Positions 28,268-38,141 of a stretch of 64,000 nt of DNA are shown here, in pieces. Positions within the stretch are counted from its first letter, which is position 1; each line of letters starts with the position of its first letter. Under the pieces are notes generated by a model. It was not told the origin of the DNA. It searched no databases and saw nothing but the letters and a program-made list of their open reading frames with translations. A program made the translations under genes and the position numbers. The DNA is from Acidiphilium multivorum AIU301 (GTDB taxonomy: Bacteria > Pseudomonadota > Alphaproteobacteria > Acetobacterales > Acetobacteraceae), in NCBI RefSeq assembly GCF_000202835.1, contig NC_015186.1:2481001-2545000 (forward strand), written 5' to 3'.

Positions 28268-29405
28268 GCGGCCTGCGCGGCGCATTCCGGCGCCGGGGGG
28301 CGGTGACGAGGCAGCCGGAACCGCCGATCGATTCCCGCCAGTTGCTGGCGGCGCTGCCTCTCGCCGTCATCGAACTCGACGCGGACGACCGGTTCCTCTT
28401 CGCGAATTACGCGGCGGAGGAAATGTTCGGCTCGTCGCAGGCCTTCCTTGCCGGCAAGCCGCTGCACGAATTCATCCCGGCCGACCATCCCATCTTCATC
28501 CTGCTCGACCGCGCCCGACGCGACGAAGCGCCGATCGCCGAACACGACCTCGTGCTCGAAGGCCCGCGCTTCGCCCGGCGCGGCGTGTCGATGCAGGTTG
28601 CCGCGATCGTGGATGCGCCGGGCCATCTCGCGGTCACGATGCAGGACAGTTCGGCCGCCCGGGCGCTCGACCAGCAGCTTTCGGCCCGCAACGCGGCCCG
28701 CAGCATCACCGGCATGGCCGCCGTTCTCGCGCACGAGGTGAAGAATCCCTTGTCGGGCATCCGCGGCGCCGCGCAGCTGCTCGAGGCCAACGCGGCGCCC
28801 GAGGACCGCGAACTCGCCGTGCTGATCCGCGACGAGGTCGACCGCATCCGCGAACTCGTCGAACGCATCGAGGTGTTCAGCGACAAGCCGATCGATGTGA
28901 CGGCCGTAAACATTCACCGCGTGCTCGAGCATGTCAGGCGCCTGGCCCAGTCCGGCTTCGGCGCGCGGATCCGCTTCGTCGAGGCCTATGATCCGTCACT
29001 GCCGCCGGTGCTCGGCAATCGCGACCAGCTCGTCCAGGTTCTGCTGAATCTCATGAAGAACGCGGCCGAGGCGATCAGCGAGACGGAACGGCCGGATGGC
29101 GAGATCACGCTGGCCACCGGCTTCCAGCATGGCGTGCGGCTCGCCGCCTCCCCTGCCCGCGGCCAGCGCAACCTGCCGATCTTCATTTCCGTGCGCGACA
29201 ACGGCGCGGGAATCCCCGAGGATATCCGCCGCCACCTCTTCGAGCCCTTCGTCAGCACCAAGGCGGCCGGCTCCGGCCTCGGCCTCGCGCTGGTCGCCAA
29301 GATCGTGGCCGATCACGGCGGGCTCATCAATGTCGACAGCCGGCCCGGCCGCACCGAATTCCGTATCCATCTGCCGCAGTTCGAAGATCGCGCCGAGGGC
29401 CCGCC

Positions 29406-29409
<4 letters not shown>
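28264..29409 (+). CDS. ntrB: Nitrogen regulation sensor histidine kinase NtrB
   Basis: 381 residues from ATG 28264. A PAS domain ([20 protein letters not shown] to [11 protein letters not shown]) occupies the N-terminal third. The dimerisation and phosphoacceptor helix has [20 protein letters not shown] with His near residue 158. The HATPase_c domain has [10 protein letters not shown] (N box), [12 protein letters not shown] (G1) and [18 protein letters not shown] (G2). No membrane segment, so it is cytosolic, as expected for NtrB, which senses nitrogen through PII and controls NtrC. Four-base overlaps with dusB and ntrC couple all three. Confidence 0.95.
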
Positions 29410-30869
<1,460 letters not shown>

Positions 30870-30876
30870 GGGCAAC

Positions 30877-33099
30877 GTGGAACCGCAGGCCGAACTTCTG
30901 AAACTGCCGGCGAGGCCGCGCCGGAGCGGACCGCTGGATTTCCTGCTTGGCCGGGTCTCGACCCTGATCCTGGCGACCCTCGCCCTGCTGCTCGGGATCG
31001 GTTCGTTCGCCTATCTCGCCGGCGGCATCAAGCTCGAATTGCATTCGGGTGCGGCCGTCGGCCTCGCGATCGGCGACATCGCGATCCTCCTGCTGCTGAT
31101 CACCGTGCTGGTGGCGAGCGTCACGCGGGTGCTGATGGAAAGCCGCCGCGGCGCGGCGGGCGCGCGGCTGCATGTGCGGCTCGTGCTGCTGTTCGGCGGC
31201 GTGGCTGCGGTGCCGGCCATCCTGGTCGCGATCTTCGCCGCCGTGTTCTTCAATCTCGGCATCCAGGCCTGGTTCAACCAGCGGGTGCGCACGGCGCTGG
31301 CCGAAAGCCAGCAGGTGGCCGAGGGATATCTCGACGCCAAGAAGAACAGCATCCGGCTCGATGCCCTGGCCATCGCCAACCAGCTCAACCAGAACGGGCC
31401 GATCTTCTTCGGCAATCCGCAGAACTTCTTCGATCAGGGCTTCCTGAACGTGCTGGTCGCGCAGACCGCCCTGCACGGCCTGACCCAGTCGGCGATATTC
31501 GAGCCCCTGACCAACAAGGTGGTCGCCTCGGCCGGGCTGTTCTCCTCGGAAGGCGTGACGCTGCCCCCCGACCGCATCATCGCCGAAGCGGAGAAGCACC
31601 AGGTCGCGGTATGGAGCACGCCCAACTCCATGCTCGAGCGCGCCGTCGTCGAACTGGAGGCGACGCCGACGCTCATGCTGATGGTCGAGCGGCCGATCGA
31701 CCCGTCCATCCTCGCCCATGTCGACCGCACCCGCCAGGCCGTTGCCGAATACAACCGGCTCGAACATCATCGCGCCCAGTTCGAGCTGTTCTTCGCGCTG
31801 ATCTTCGCGACCGTCGCCCTGCTGGTGCTCTCCGGCGCCTCGCTGATCGGGCTGCTGTTCGCCAACCAGATCGCCCGGCCGATCTCCTACCTGATCGAGG
31901 CGGCCGAGCGGGTTCGCGGCGGCGACTATCATGTCCGCGTGCCGGAAGGCGACACGGGAGACGACGTCGCCGGACTGTCCCGGGCCTTCAACCGCATGAC
32001 CGGGCAGATCGCCGAGCAACGCGCCGAACTGATGAACGCCTACGGCCAGATCGACGAACGCCGCCGCTTCACCGAAACGGTGCTGGCCGGCGTTTCGGCC
32101 GGCGTGATCGGCCTCGACCCGCGAGGGCGGATCGAATTGCCGAATCGCGCGGCGTCGGAACTGCTCGGCATCGACCTGCTGAACCATCTCGGAGGAGAGC
32201 TGGCCGGAATCGTGCCGGATTTCGCCCCGCTGCTCGACCAGGCGCGGGACAATCCGAGCCGGCCGGCGACCGGGGAGGTCGACTATGCGAAGGGTTCCGA
32301 GCGGCGCGTGTTCCTGGTCCGGATCGGCGCTGACCTGAAGGGCGAGCGGCCGACCGGCTTTGTCGTCACCTTCGATGACATCACCGAACTGCAATCCGCC
32401 CAGCGCAAGGCCGCCTGGGCCGACGTGGCGCGGCGGATCGCCCATGAGATCAAGAACCCCCTGACCCCGATCCAGCTTTCCGCCGAGCGGCTGAAACGGC
32501 GCTTCGCCCGGGAAATCACCTCGGACAAGGACAGCTTCACCCAATGCGCCGACACGATCGTGCGCCATGTCGGCGACATCGGCCGAATGGTGGACGAGTT
32601 CTCCGCCTTCGCGCGGATGCCGCAGCCGATCATCAAGCCCGAAGACCTCGGCCGGATCGCGCGCGAGGCCGTGATCCTGCAACGCGCGGCACATCCTGGA
32701 ATCGAGTGGTCGGTCGAATGCCCCGATCCCGCGCCGCGCGCCGCGTGCGACGCCCGGCTGATCGGCCAGGCACTGACGAACCTGTTGCAGAATGCCGCGG
32801 ATGCCATCGCGATGCGCCCGGACAATGCCGGGCGCGAAGCGGCCCGGGGCCATGTGAGGCTGCGGATCGACCCGCATGGCGATGAATTCCGCCTGGCGGT
32901 GACGGATGACGGAATCGGGTTGCCGGTGCAGGATCGCACAAGGCTTGCGGAACCATATATAACGCAGAAGCCGAAGGGCACCGGCCTCGGCCTCGCCATC
33001 GTGCGCAAGATCATGGAAGATCACCACGGCAGGCTCGAGCTTGCCGACCGCGAGGACGGGCCGGGCGCCACCGTAACGCTGGTGCTGAAGGCGGGTTAG
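30877..33099 (+). CDS. ntrY: Membrane sensor histidine kinase NtrY
   Basis: 740 residues from GTG 30877, seven bases after ntrC. Hydrophobic segments lie near residues 25-50, 60-85, 100-125 and 300-330. A periplasmic or extracytoplasmic sensor loop lies before the last, followed by HAMP (ANQIARPISYLIEAAERVRG), a PAS-like segment and the kinase core. The H box is IAHEIKNPLTPIQLSAERLK; ATP-binding motifs are NLLQNAADAI, VTDDGIGLP and KGTGLGLAIVRKIMEDHHG. It phosphorylates NtrX; the pair responds to nitrogen and redox or oxygen conditions in alphaproteobacteria. Topology is inferred from hydrophobicity only. Confidence 0.94.
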   Translation: MEPQAELLKLPARPRRSGPLDFLLGRVSTLILATLALLLGIGSFAYLAGGIKLELHSGAAVGLAIGDIAILLLLITVLVASVTRVLMESRRGAAGARLHVRLVLLFGGVAAVPAILVAIFAAVFFNLGIQAWFNQRVRTALAESQQVAEGYLDAKKNSIRLDALAIANQLNQNGPIFFGNPQNFFDQGFLNVLVAQTALHGLTQSAIFEPLTNKVVASAGLFSSEGVTLPPDRIIAEAEKHQVAVWSTPNSMLERAVVELEATPTLMLMVERPIDPSILAHVDRTRQAVAEYNRLEHHRAQFELFFALIFATVALLVLSGASLIGLLFANQIARPISYLIEAAERVRGGDYHVRVPEGDTGDDVAGLSRAFNRMTGQIAEQRAELMNAYGQIDERRRFTETVLAGVSAGVIGLDPRGRIELPNRAASELLGIDLLNHLGGELAGIVPDFAPLLDQARDNPSRPATGEVDYAKGSERRVFLVRIGADLKGERPTGFVVTFDDITELQSAQRKAAWADVARRIAHEIKNPLTPIQLSAERLKRRFAREITSDKDSFTQCADTIVRHVGDIGRMVDEFSAFARMPQPIIKPEDLGRIAREAVILQRAAHPGIEWSVECPDPAPRAACDARLIGQALTNLLQNAADAIAMRPDNAGREAARGHVRLRIDPHGDEFRLAVTDDGIGLPVQDRTRLAEPYITQKPKGTGLGLAIVRKIMEDHHGRLELADREDGPGATVTLVLKAG

Positions 33100-33106
33100 G
33101 AGACAA

Positions 33107-34504
33107 ATGTCCGAGATTCTGATCATCGATGACGAACCCGACATCCGGCTTCTGGTCGAGGCCATCCTGCAGGATGAAGGCTACACGACGCGCAATGCCG
33201 GCAATTCGGATGAGGCGCTCGCCGCCTTTCGGGACCGCCGGCCGTCGCTCGTCGTGCTGGATGTGTGGCTGCAGAATTCCCCGCTCGACGGGATCGACCT
33301 GCTGAAGGTGATGAAGGCCGAGGCGGAAGACGTCCCCGTGGTCATCATCTCCGGCCATGGCACGATCGAGATGGCGGTGAACGCGATCCAGCACGGTGCC
33401 TACGACTTCATCGAAAAGCCCTTCAAGTCCGACCGCCTGCTCCTGGTGATCCAGCGGGCCCTGGAAGCCGCCCGCCTTGCCGCGGAAAACGCCGAACTCC
33501 GCTTGCGGGCCGGCACGGAAACGAACCTGACGGGCGAGAGCGCCGCGGTCACCGGCCTGCGCCATGCGATCGAGAAGGTCGCGCCCACCGGCTCGCGCGT
33601 GCTGCTTTCGGGCGCGGCGGGATCGGGAAAGGAAGTGGTGGCGCGGATGATCCATGCGCGCTCGAAACGCGCCGACCAGCCTTTCGTGGTGCTGAACTGC
33701 GCGACCCTCGCCCCCGAGCGATTCGAGGTGGAGCTTTTCGGCACCGAGGCCAGCGCCGATCCCAAGGCGCCGCCGCGGCGTGCGGGCGTGTTGGAACGCG
33801 CGCATGGCGGCACGCTCCTGCTTGACGAAATCGCCGACATGCCGCTGGAAACGCAGGGCAAGATCGTTCGCGTGCTGCAAGACCAGAGCTTCGAGCGCAT
33901 CGGCGGTTCGACGCGGGTGAAGGTGGACGTGCGGATCATCGCGAGTACCGCGCGCGACCTGCAAACCGCGATCGGAGCCGGCAAGTTCAGGCAGGATCTC
34001 TATTATCGGCTCGCTGTCGTTCCGCTGCGCGTCCCGTCGCTACGGGAACGACGCGAGGACATCCCCGCGCTCGCGCGGCATTTTCTCAACCGCGCGGCCG
34101 AAACCTCGGGCCTGCCGCTGCGCTCCCTGTCCTCGGAAGCGCTGGCGGCGTTGCAGGTGCATGACTGGCCAGGCAATGTGCGCCAGTTGCGCAACGTGAT
34201 GGACTGGCTGATGATCATGCATCCCGGCGAGTCCGGCGAACCGTTCCGCGCAGAGCATCTGCCCGCGGAGATCGGCGCGCACGCCCCCCGCGCGCTGGCG
34301 ATCGATCCGCTTGCCGACATCATGGCCCTGCCCCTGCGCGAGGCACGGGACGTTTTCGAAACCCAGTATCTGCAGGCGCAATTGCTGAGGTTCGGCGGCA
34401 ATATCAGCCGGACCGCCCATTTCGTCGGCATGGAGCGCAGCGCGCTGCATCGCAAGCTGAAACAGCTCGGCATCGGTGCGGAAGACCGTTCCAGCGGCGG
34501 ATGA
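33107..34504 (+). CDS. ntrX: Response regulator NtrX
   Basis: 465 residues, start preceded by TAGGAGA. Receiver with phosphoacceptor Asp52 (SLVVLDVWLQNSPLDGIDLL). The AAA+ domain keeps Walker A (LLSGAAGSGKEVVARMIHAR) and Walker B (GTLLLDEIADM). The GAFTGA loop needed to contact sigma-54 is missing: at its place stands FGTEASADPKAPPRRAGVLE. The Fis-type helix-turn-helix at the C-terminus is NISRTAHFVGMERSALHRKL. Lack of GAFTGA is known for other alphaproteobacterial NtrX proteins, which therefore probably regulate sigma-70 promoters. Last gene of the dusB-ntrBCYX operon. Confidence 0.94.
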   Translation: MSEILIIDDEPDIRLLVEAILQDEGYTTRNAGNSDEALAAFRDRRPSLVVLDVWLQNSPLDGIDLLKVMKAEAEDVPVVIISGHGTIEMAVNAIQHGAYDFIEKPFKSDRLLLVIQRALEAARLAAENAELRLRAGTETNLTGESAAVTGLRHAIEKVAPTGSRVLLSGAAGSGKEVVARMIHARSKRADQPFVVLNCATLAPERFEVELFGTEASADPKAPPRRAGVLERAHGGTLLLDEIADMPLETQGKIVRVLQDQSFERIGGSTRVKVDVRIIASTARDLQTAIGAGKFRQDLYYRLAVVPLRVPSLRERREDIPALARHFLNRAAETSGLPLRSLSSEALAALQVHDWPGNVRQLRNVMDWLMIMHPGESGEPFRAEHLPAEIGAHAPRALAIDPLADIMALPLREARDVFETQYLQAQLLRFGGNISRTAHFVGMERSALHRKLKQLGIGAEDRSSGG

Positions 34505-34641
34505 GAGGGCGGGCTCGCCTCACGATCTTATTCCCCGGCGCGCGGTCGATTCGGGATTTTTTCCCGATACACCACTTGCAGTTTAAGATAAATATTCGAC
34601 GATAAGCATTTGTAGCTGGCTCAGCCGCGGAGGAAACAGGG

Positions 34642-37107
34642 ATGGAAAAGCGGGATTTCCCGAGCGGCGGAATACGCTCGTTTTCATTTTGCGCCATGGC
34701 CGTATCGGCCGGTCTGGCGGCAAGTGCCGGCATCGCCGACGGGCAGGTCGTCCCGCCGGCCCAGAACCCGATCGTGGTCGCGCCGGCAGCCGGTGCCGAA
34801 ACGCCGCCGGCCAAGGCCGCACCATCGAAATCCCCGATCGGGATCCGGACGATCCGCGTCAATGTGGCGCCGCTTGGCGGCGCCGAGATCAATGCAGGAA
34901 AATGGCCGGCGGCGATCCAGCAGTTCGGCAGCAGGCAGATCAACCGGAACGGCAACCCGAGCGTGGTTTCGGCGCTGGACCGCTCCGCCTCGGGCGTGAA
35001 CCTGCAGAACAGCCAGGCCAATCCGTATCAGCCGGACATCATTTATCACGGGTTCACGCTCTCGCCGATCCAGGGAACGCCGGAGGGCATCAGCGTCTAC
35101 GTGAACGGCGCCCGGTTCAACGTGCCGTTCGGCGACCTCGCGCTATGGAGCGTGCTGCCCCAGGTCGCCATCCGGTCCATCAGCGTGCAGGACGCCAACC
35201 CGTTATTCGGCCTCAACGCCCTTGGCGGCGCGCTCGACGTTCAGATGAAGAACGGCTTCACCTATCATGGCGCGGAGGTCGAGGCCTCGGGCGGATCGTT
35301 CGGCACGTTCCGCGGCAACGCGCAATACGGCGTGCAGCACGGCAACGTGGCCGCCTACGCCGCGATCCAGGGAGCGCGGAGTTCAGGCTGGCGCGATGCG
35401 CAATCCTCGGCGCTCGAAAGCTTCTACGGCGATCTTGGCTGGCGCGGGCCCGGCGCGGAATTGCACGTCAACGCCACGCTGGGACATTCGTTCCTGAACG
35501 GCCCGGCCGCGACGCCCGTTCAGCTCCTCGCCGTCAACCCGAATGCCGAATATACCGGCCCCAATTCCATCGAGGACAAATACGCCAAGCTGTCAGCCAC
35601 GCTGACGGACCGGATCAATGCCAGGACATCGCTGCAGGCGGTTCTGTACTACGACAATCTCTGGGAGCATCTGATCAACGGCAACGGGCCGAACGATCTT
35701 CCCTGCGGCGCCGGCCCGTATGGTGGCGACATGTGTCAGGGCGGTTCCAACACGCCCGCCACGCTCGCGGGTGGCGGCTATGTCCCGTATTATGCGTCTC
35801 CGACCGGCCGTTACGGATCGCTCGCCGTCAACACCACCAACACAAACGGCTATGGCGCCTCGCTGCAGCTCACCCGCAAGCAGCGCGTGTTCGGACTGCG
35901 AAACCACATTGTCGCCGGCGTCAGCTTCGACGGAGGTTTCACGAACTACACGGCGGCAAGTTACGACGGCATTCTCAATGCCGAGCGCAACTATGCGCCG
36001 CCGCCGGGGATCGCCTATCCGGGCTACAAATCGGACGAGGCGGGAGCCGTCCCCGTCGGAATCGTGGTGCGCAACGCGTATTACGGCCTCTACCTGCTCG
36101 ACACGCTGGACCTCACCAGACGATTGACCCTGACGCTCGGCGGCCGGTTCAACATCGCGAACATCGCCCTGCACAATCACAATCCGCCGGATCAATATGT
36201 CGGCGGGCAGGGGCTCAACGCGCGGCACTATTACAAGCACTTCAATCCGGATATCGGCTTCGCCTACAAGCTGACGCCGCTCGCCACGCTCTATGGCAGC
36301 TATTCGGAGGCGAACGCGGTGCCGACACCTGCGGAACTGTCCTGTGCGTCCCCCACCGCTTCGTGCACGCTGGCGAACTTCATCGCGACGGATCCGAACC
36401 TGAAACAGGTCGTTGCCCACACGTTCGAAGCCGGTCTGCGCGGCGCCTTCCTGGTGCCGGACAATGGCACGCTAACCTATAACGTCGATTACTATCATGC
36501 CGTCGCAAACAACGACATCGAGTTTCTCCAGTCGCCCTATCTCGGCCAATATACGGGATATTTTGCCAATATCGGCAGCGTTCTGCGACAGGGCGTCGAT
36601 CTGGCGCTGAAGCTCAACGAACGGCGCTGGGACGCGTATTTCACCTACTCGCGCATTCAGGCCACTTACCAGAGCGGCTTTCTGGTTAGTTCGCACAATC
36701 CCTCGGCGGTCGGCGGCGTCATCACTGTCCAGCCAGGCGACTTCCTGCCCGCCATTCCGAAAAACATCTTTAAGTTCGGCGCCGACTACAAGATCACGCC
36801 ACAATGGACGGTCGGACTGGCTGGCAACGCGCAGACCTATACCTATCTGCACGGCGACCAGTCGAATCAACAGCCGCCGTTGCCTGGCTTTGTGACGCTG
36901 AATTTCAACACGAGCTACAAGGTGACGCCTCGCGTCACCGTGTTTGGCGAGGTCGACAACCTCACTGACGCCAAATATTACGAGTTCGGCGGATTCTCCA
37001 GCCCCGCCGGCGAGGCGCTGACCCTCGGTTCCGGCTATAACAATCCCCGGGCCTATTCGGTCGCGGCGCCAATCGGGGGGTATGCCGGTGTCCGTGTCAA
37101 ATTCTGA
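34642..37107 (+). CDS. TonB-dependent outer-membrane receptor
   Basis: 821 residues. Signal peptide at the N-terminus (hydrophobic FCAMAVSAGLAASAGIADGQ). The plug domain lies at about 75-200, with VVSALDRSASGVNLQNSQAN, IIYHGFTLSPIQGTPEGISV, then FGLNALGGALDVQMKNG. A long beta-barrel with alternating aromatic strands follows, ending in the canonical terminal Phe (GGYAGVRVKF). Ligand is not deducible: siderophore, cobalamin or other large solute. A Cys-bearing loop (LPCGAGPYGGDMCQGG, and CASPTASC) is extracellular by position. The 137-base gap after ntrX is AT-rich with an AGGA ribosome site before the ATG; no TonB/ExbBD genes are near. It is followed by the palindromic element nest. Confidence 0.92.
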   Translation: MEKRDFPSGGIRSFSFCAMAVSAGLAASAGIADGQVVPPAQNPIVVAPAAGAETPPAKAAPSKSPIGIRTIRVNVAPLGGAEINAGKWPAAIQQFGSRQINRNGNPSVVSALDRSASGVNLQNSQANPYQPDIIYHGFTLSPIQGTPEGISVYVNGARFNVPFGDLALWSVLPQVAIRSISVQDANPLFGLNALGGALDVQMKNGFTYHGAEVEASGGSFGTFRGNAQYGVQHGNVAAYAAIQGARSSGWRDAQSSALESFYGDLGWRGPGAELHVNATLGHSFLNGPAATPVQLLAVNPNAEYTGPNSIEDKYAKLSATLTDRINARTSLQAVLYYDNLWEHLINGNGPNDLPCGAGPYGGDMCQGGSNTPATLAGGGYVPYYASPTGRYGSLAVNTTNTNGYGASLQLTRKQRVFGLRNHIVAGVSFDGGFTNYTAASYDGILNAERNYAPPPGIAYPGYKSDEAGAVPVGIVVRNAYYGLYLLDTLDLTRRLTLTLGGRFNIANIALHNHNPPDQYVGGQGLNARHYYKHFNPDIGFAYKLTPLATLYGSYSEANAVPTPAELSCASPTASCTLANFIATDPNLKQVVAHTFEAGLRGAFLVPDNGTLTYNVDYYHAVANNDIEFLQSPYLGQYTGYFANIGSVLRQGVDLALKLNERRWDAYFTYSRIQATYQSGFLVSSHNPSAVGGVITVQPGDFLPAIPKNIFKFGADYKITPQWTVGLAGNAQTYTYLHGDQSNQQPPLPGFVTLNFNTSYKVTPRVTVFGEVDNLTDAKYYEFGGFSSPAGEALTLGSGYNNPRAYSVAAPIGGYAGVRVKF

Positions 37108-37201
37108 TGCGCCGGCCGTCGAATATCGAAAGTGCGCGGCCCAGCGACCGATGCGGACCTGGAGTGAACCCCCTGGGCTCGACCACGGAGGTTTATTCGA
37201 A

Positions 37202-37309
37202 CCAGAACATCATCCGGTCAGACGGCTCCATCTGACCGGATCAGGATGCTCTGGTGATCAACATGATAGAGCACGACATCCGATCCGACAGGATCGGAAA
37301 GTGCTCTAG
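37202..37309. repeat. 108-bp palindromic element, family A, copy 1
   Basis: Two hairpins in tandem. Hairpin 1: ATCCGGTCAGA (37212-37222) with TCTGACCGGAT (37231-37241). Hairpin 2: TAGAGCAC (37267-37274) with GTGCTCTA (37301-37308), inner CCGATCC (37280-37286) with GGATCGG (37291-37297). The right end is TGCTCTAG; the left end CCAGAACA is a two-mismatch version of its complement. By hand alignment it differs from copy 2 (37424-37531) at 15 of 108 positions, with no gaps. Confidence 0.9.
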
Positions 37310-37427
37310 TGTCCCGAATCTGAAATCCATCGGATTTCAGATTCAAAGTGGACACTGGGAAAAACAATAGTTTAGTGGCCTGCTTGTCCCTGAAATTCAC
37401 CCACGAATTTCAGGGGCAGGACACTAG
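37306..37427. repeat. 122-bp palindromic element, family B
   Basis: Perfect 9-bp terminal inverted repeats CTAGTGTCC (37306-37314) and GGACACTAG (37419-37427). Inside are two perfect hairpins: GAATCTGAAATCC (37316-37328) with GGATTTCAGATTC (37332-37344), and CCCTGAAATTC (37388-37398) with GAATTTCAGGG (37405-37415). Internal near-copies of the ends (GGACACT at 37350, TAGTGGCC at 37373) suggest two fused half units. It shares CTAG with the family A copies on both sides. Only one copy is seen here. Confidence 0.85.
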
Positions 37428-37531
37428 AGCATCATCCGATCAGATGGAGTCATCTGATCGGATAAAGATGCTCTGTTTATCAATATGATAGAGCACTACA
37501 TCCGATCCGAAAGGATCGGAAAGTGCTCTAG
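37424..37531. repeat. 108-bp palindromic element, family A, copy 2
   Basis: Perfect 8-bp terminal inverted repeats CTAGAGCA (37424-37431) and TGCTCTAG (37524-37531). Hairpin 1 is a 13-bp perfect stem, ATCCGATCAGATG (37434-37446) with CATCTGATCGGAT (37451-37463). Hairpin 2 pairs TAGAGCAC (37489-37496) with GTGCTCTA (37523-37530) and CCGATCC (37502-37508) with GGATCGG (37513-37519). Relative to copy 1 a G-C pair in stem 1 has become A-T on both sides. The right end overlaps the ssb stop codon. Confidence 0.9.
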
Positions 37532-38016
37532 AACGGAATTTCGTCGTCGAGTTCGCCGCCGCCGGCCCGCCCGGCATCCCATCCGCCGGCACGCGGCGCA
37601 CCGCCGCCGCCACCGGAGGGCCGCGATGCCGGGCGCGGCATGTCGTCACCGCCCGCCCCGGCGCCAGCACGGTCGAGCAGCACCAGCTCGGCGCCGATCC
37701 GGCCCAACATGATTTCGGTGGTGTATTTCTCCTGGCCCGACTGGTCGGTCCATTTGCGGGTCTGCAACTTGCCCTCGAGATAGATCTTCGAGCCCTTCTT
37801 CAGGAAGCGCTCCGCCACGTCGGCCAGCCGGTCGTTCATGATGACGACGCGGTGCCACTCGGTGCGCTCCTGCCGCTCGCCGCTCATCTTGTCGTTCCAG
37901 GTTTCCGAGGTCGCGACCGCGAGATTGACGATCTTCATGCCGGACTGGGTCGTCCGCATTTCAGGATCCCGCCCGAGATTTCCAACCAGGATCACCTTGT
38001 TCACACTACCCGCCAT
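37528..38016 (-). CDS. ssb: Single-stranded DNA-binding protein
   Basis: 162 residues. The OB fold covers the first ~110 residues ([20 protein letters not shown], then [40 protein letters not shown] and [19 protein letters not shown]). A Gly/Pro/Arg-rich linker leads to the acidic tip ELDDEIPF, the binding site for replication and repair partners. The TAG stop is part of the CTAG at the right end of the palindromic element 37424-37531, so this element directly abuts the coding sequence. It stands apart from uvrA, which begins about 9 kb away, although the two are adjacent in many bacteria. Confidence 0.96.
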   Translation of the reverse strand: MAGSVNKVILVGNLGRDPEMRTTQSGMKIVNLAVATSETWNDKMSGERQERTEWHRVVIMNDRLADVAERFLKKGSKIYLEGKLQTRKWTDQSGQEKYTTEIMLGRIGAELVLLDRAGAGAGGDDMPRPASRPSGGGGGAPRAGGWDAGRAGGGELDDEIPF

Positions 38017-38106
38017 CGTCTTCCCCTTTGCATCCGGAACCGCGCGGCAGCGAGTGGCTGCCTGCGGCTATGGTATCAACACGGCTTGGACATGCTGTCC
38101 AGCCAT

Positions 38107-38134
38107 CCCGCCGGTCCGGTGGCGGACCGGCGGG
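38107..38134. terminator. Strong hairpin after cydB
   Basis: CCCGCCGGTCCG (38107-38118) and CGGACCGGCGGG (38123-38134) form a perfect 12-bp GC-rich stem with a 4-nt loop. It starts seven bases past the cydB stop on the minus strand. No T-run follows; it may still end the cyd transcript or shield its 3' end ahead of ssb. Confidence 0.55.
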
Positions 38135-38141
38135 CGCGGGC

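Larger units (their letters stand above)
37108..37527. other. Intergenic stretch filled by palindromic elements
   Basis: 420 bases between the TonB receptor and the 3' end of ssb. No reading frame is credible. From 37202 on, it consists almost wholly of three contiguous palindromic elements (entered separately), leaving only about 95 plain bases after the receptor gene. Confidence 0.8.

Noticed and set aside
34550-34567. Short inverted repeat TCGGGA/TCCCGA after ntrX as a terminator
   Set aside because: The 6-bp stem has T's in the loop rather than after the stem, so it does not fit an intrinsic terminator.
37202-37531. CRISPR array
   Set aside because: Repeats are palindromic, of two different families and contiguous; there are no regular spacers and no cas genes.
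37202-37531. Ordinary insertion sequence
   Set aside because: The elements are too short to encode a transposase and no transposase frame exists in the window.
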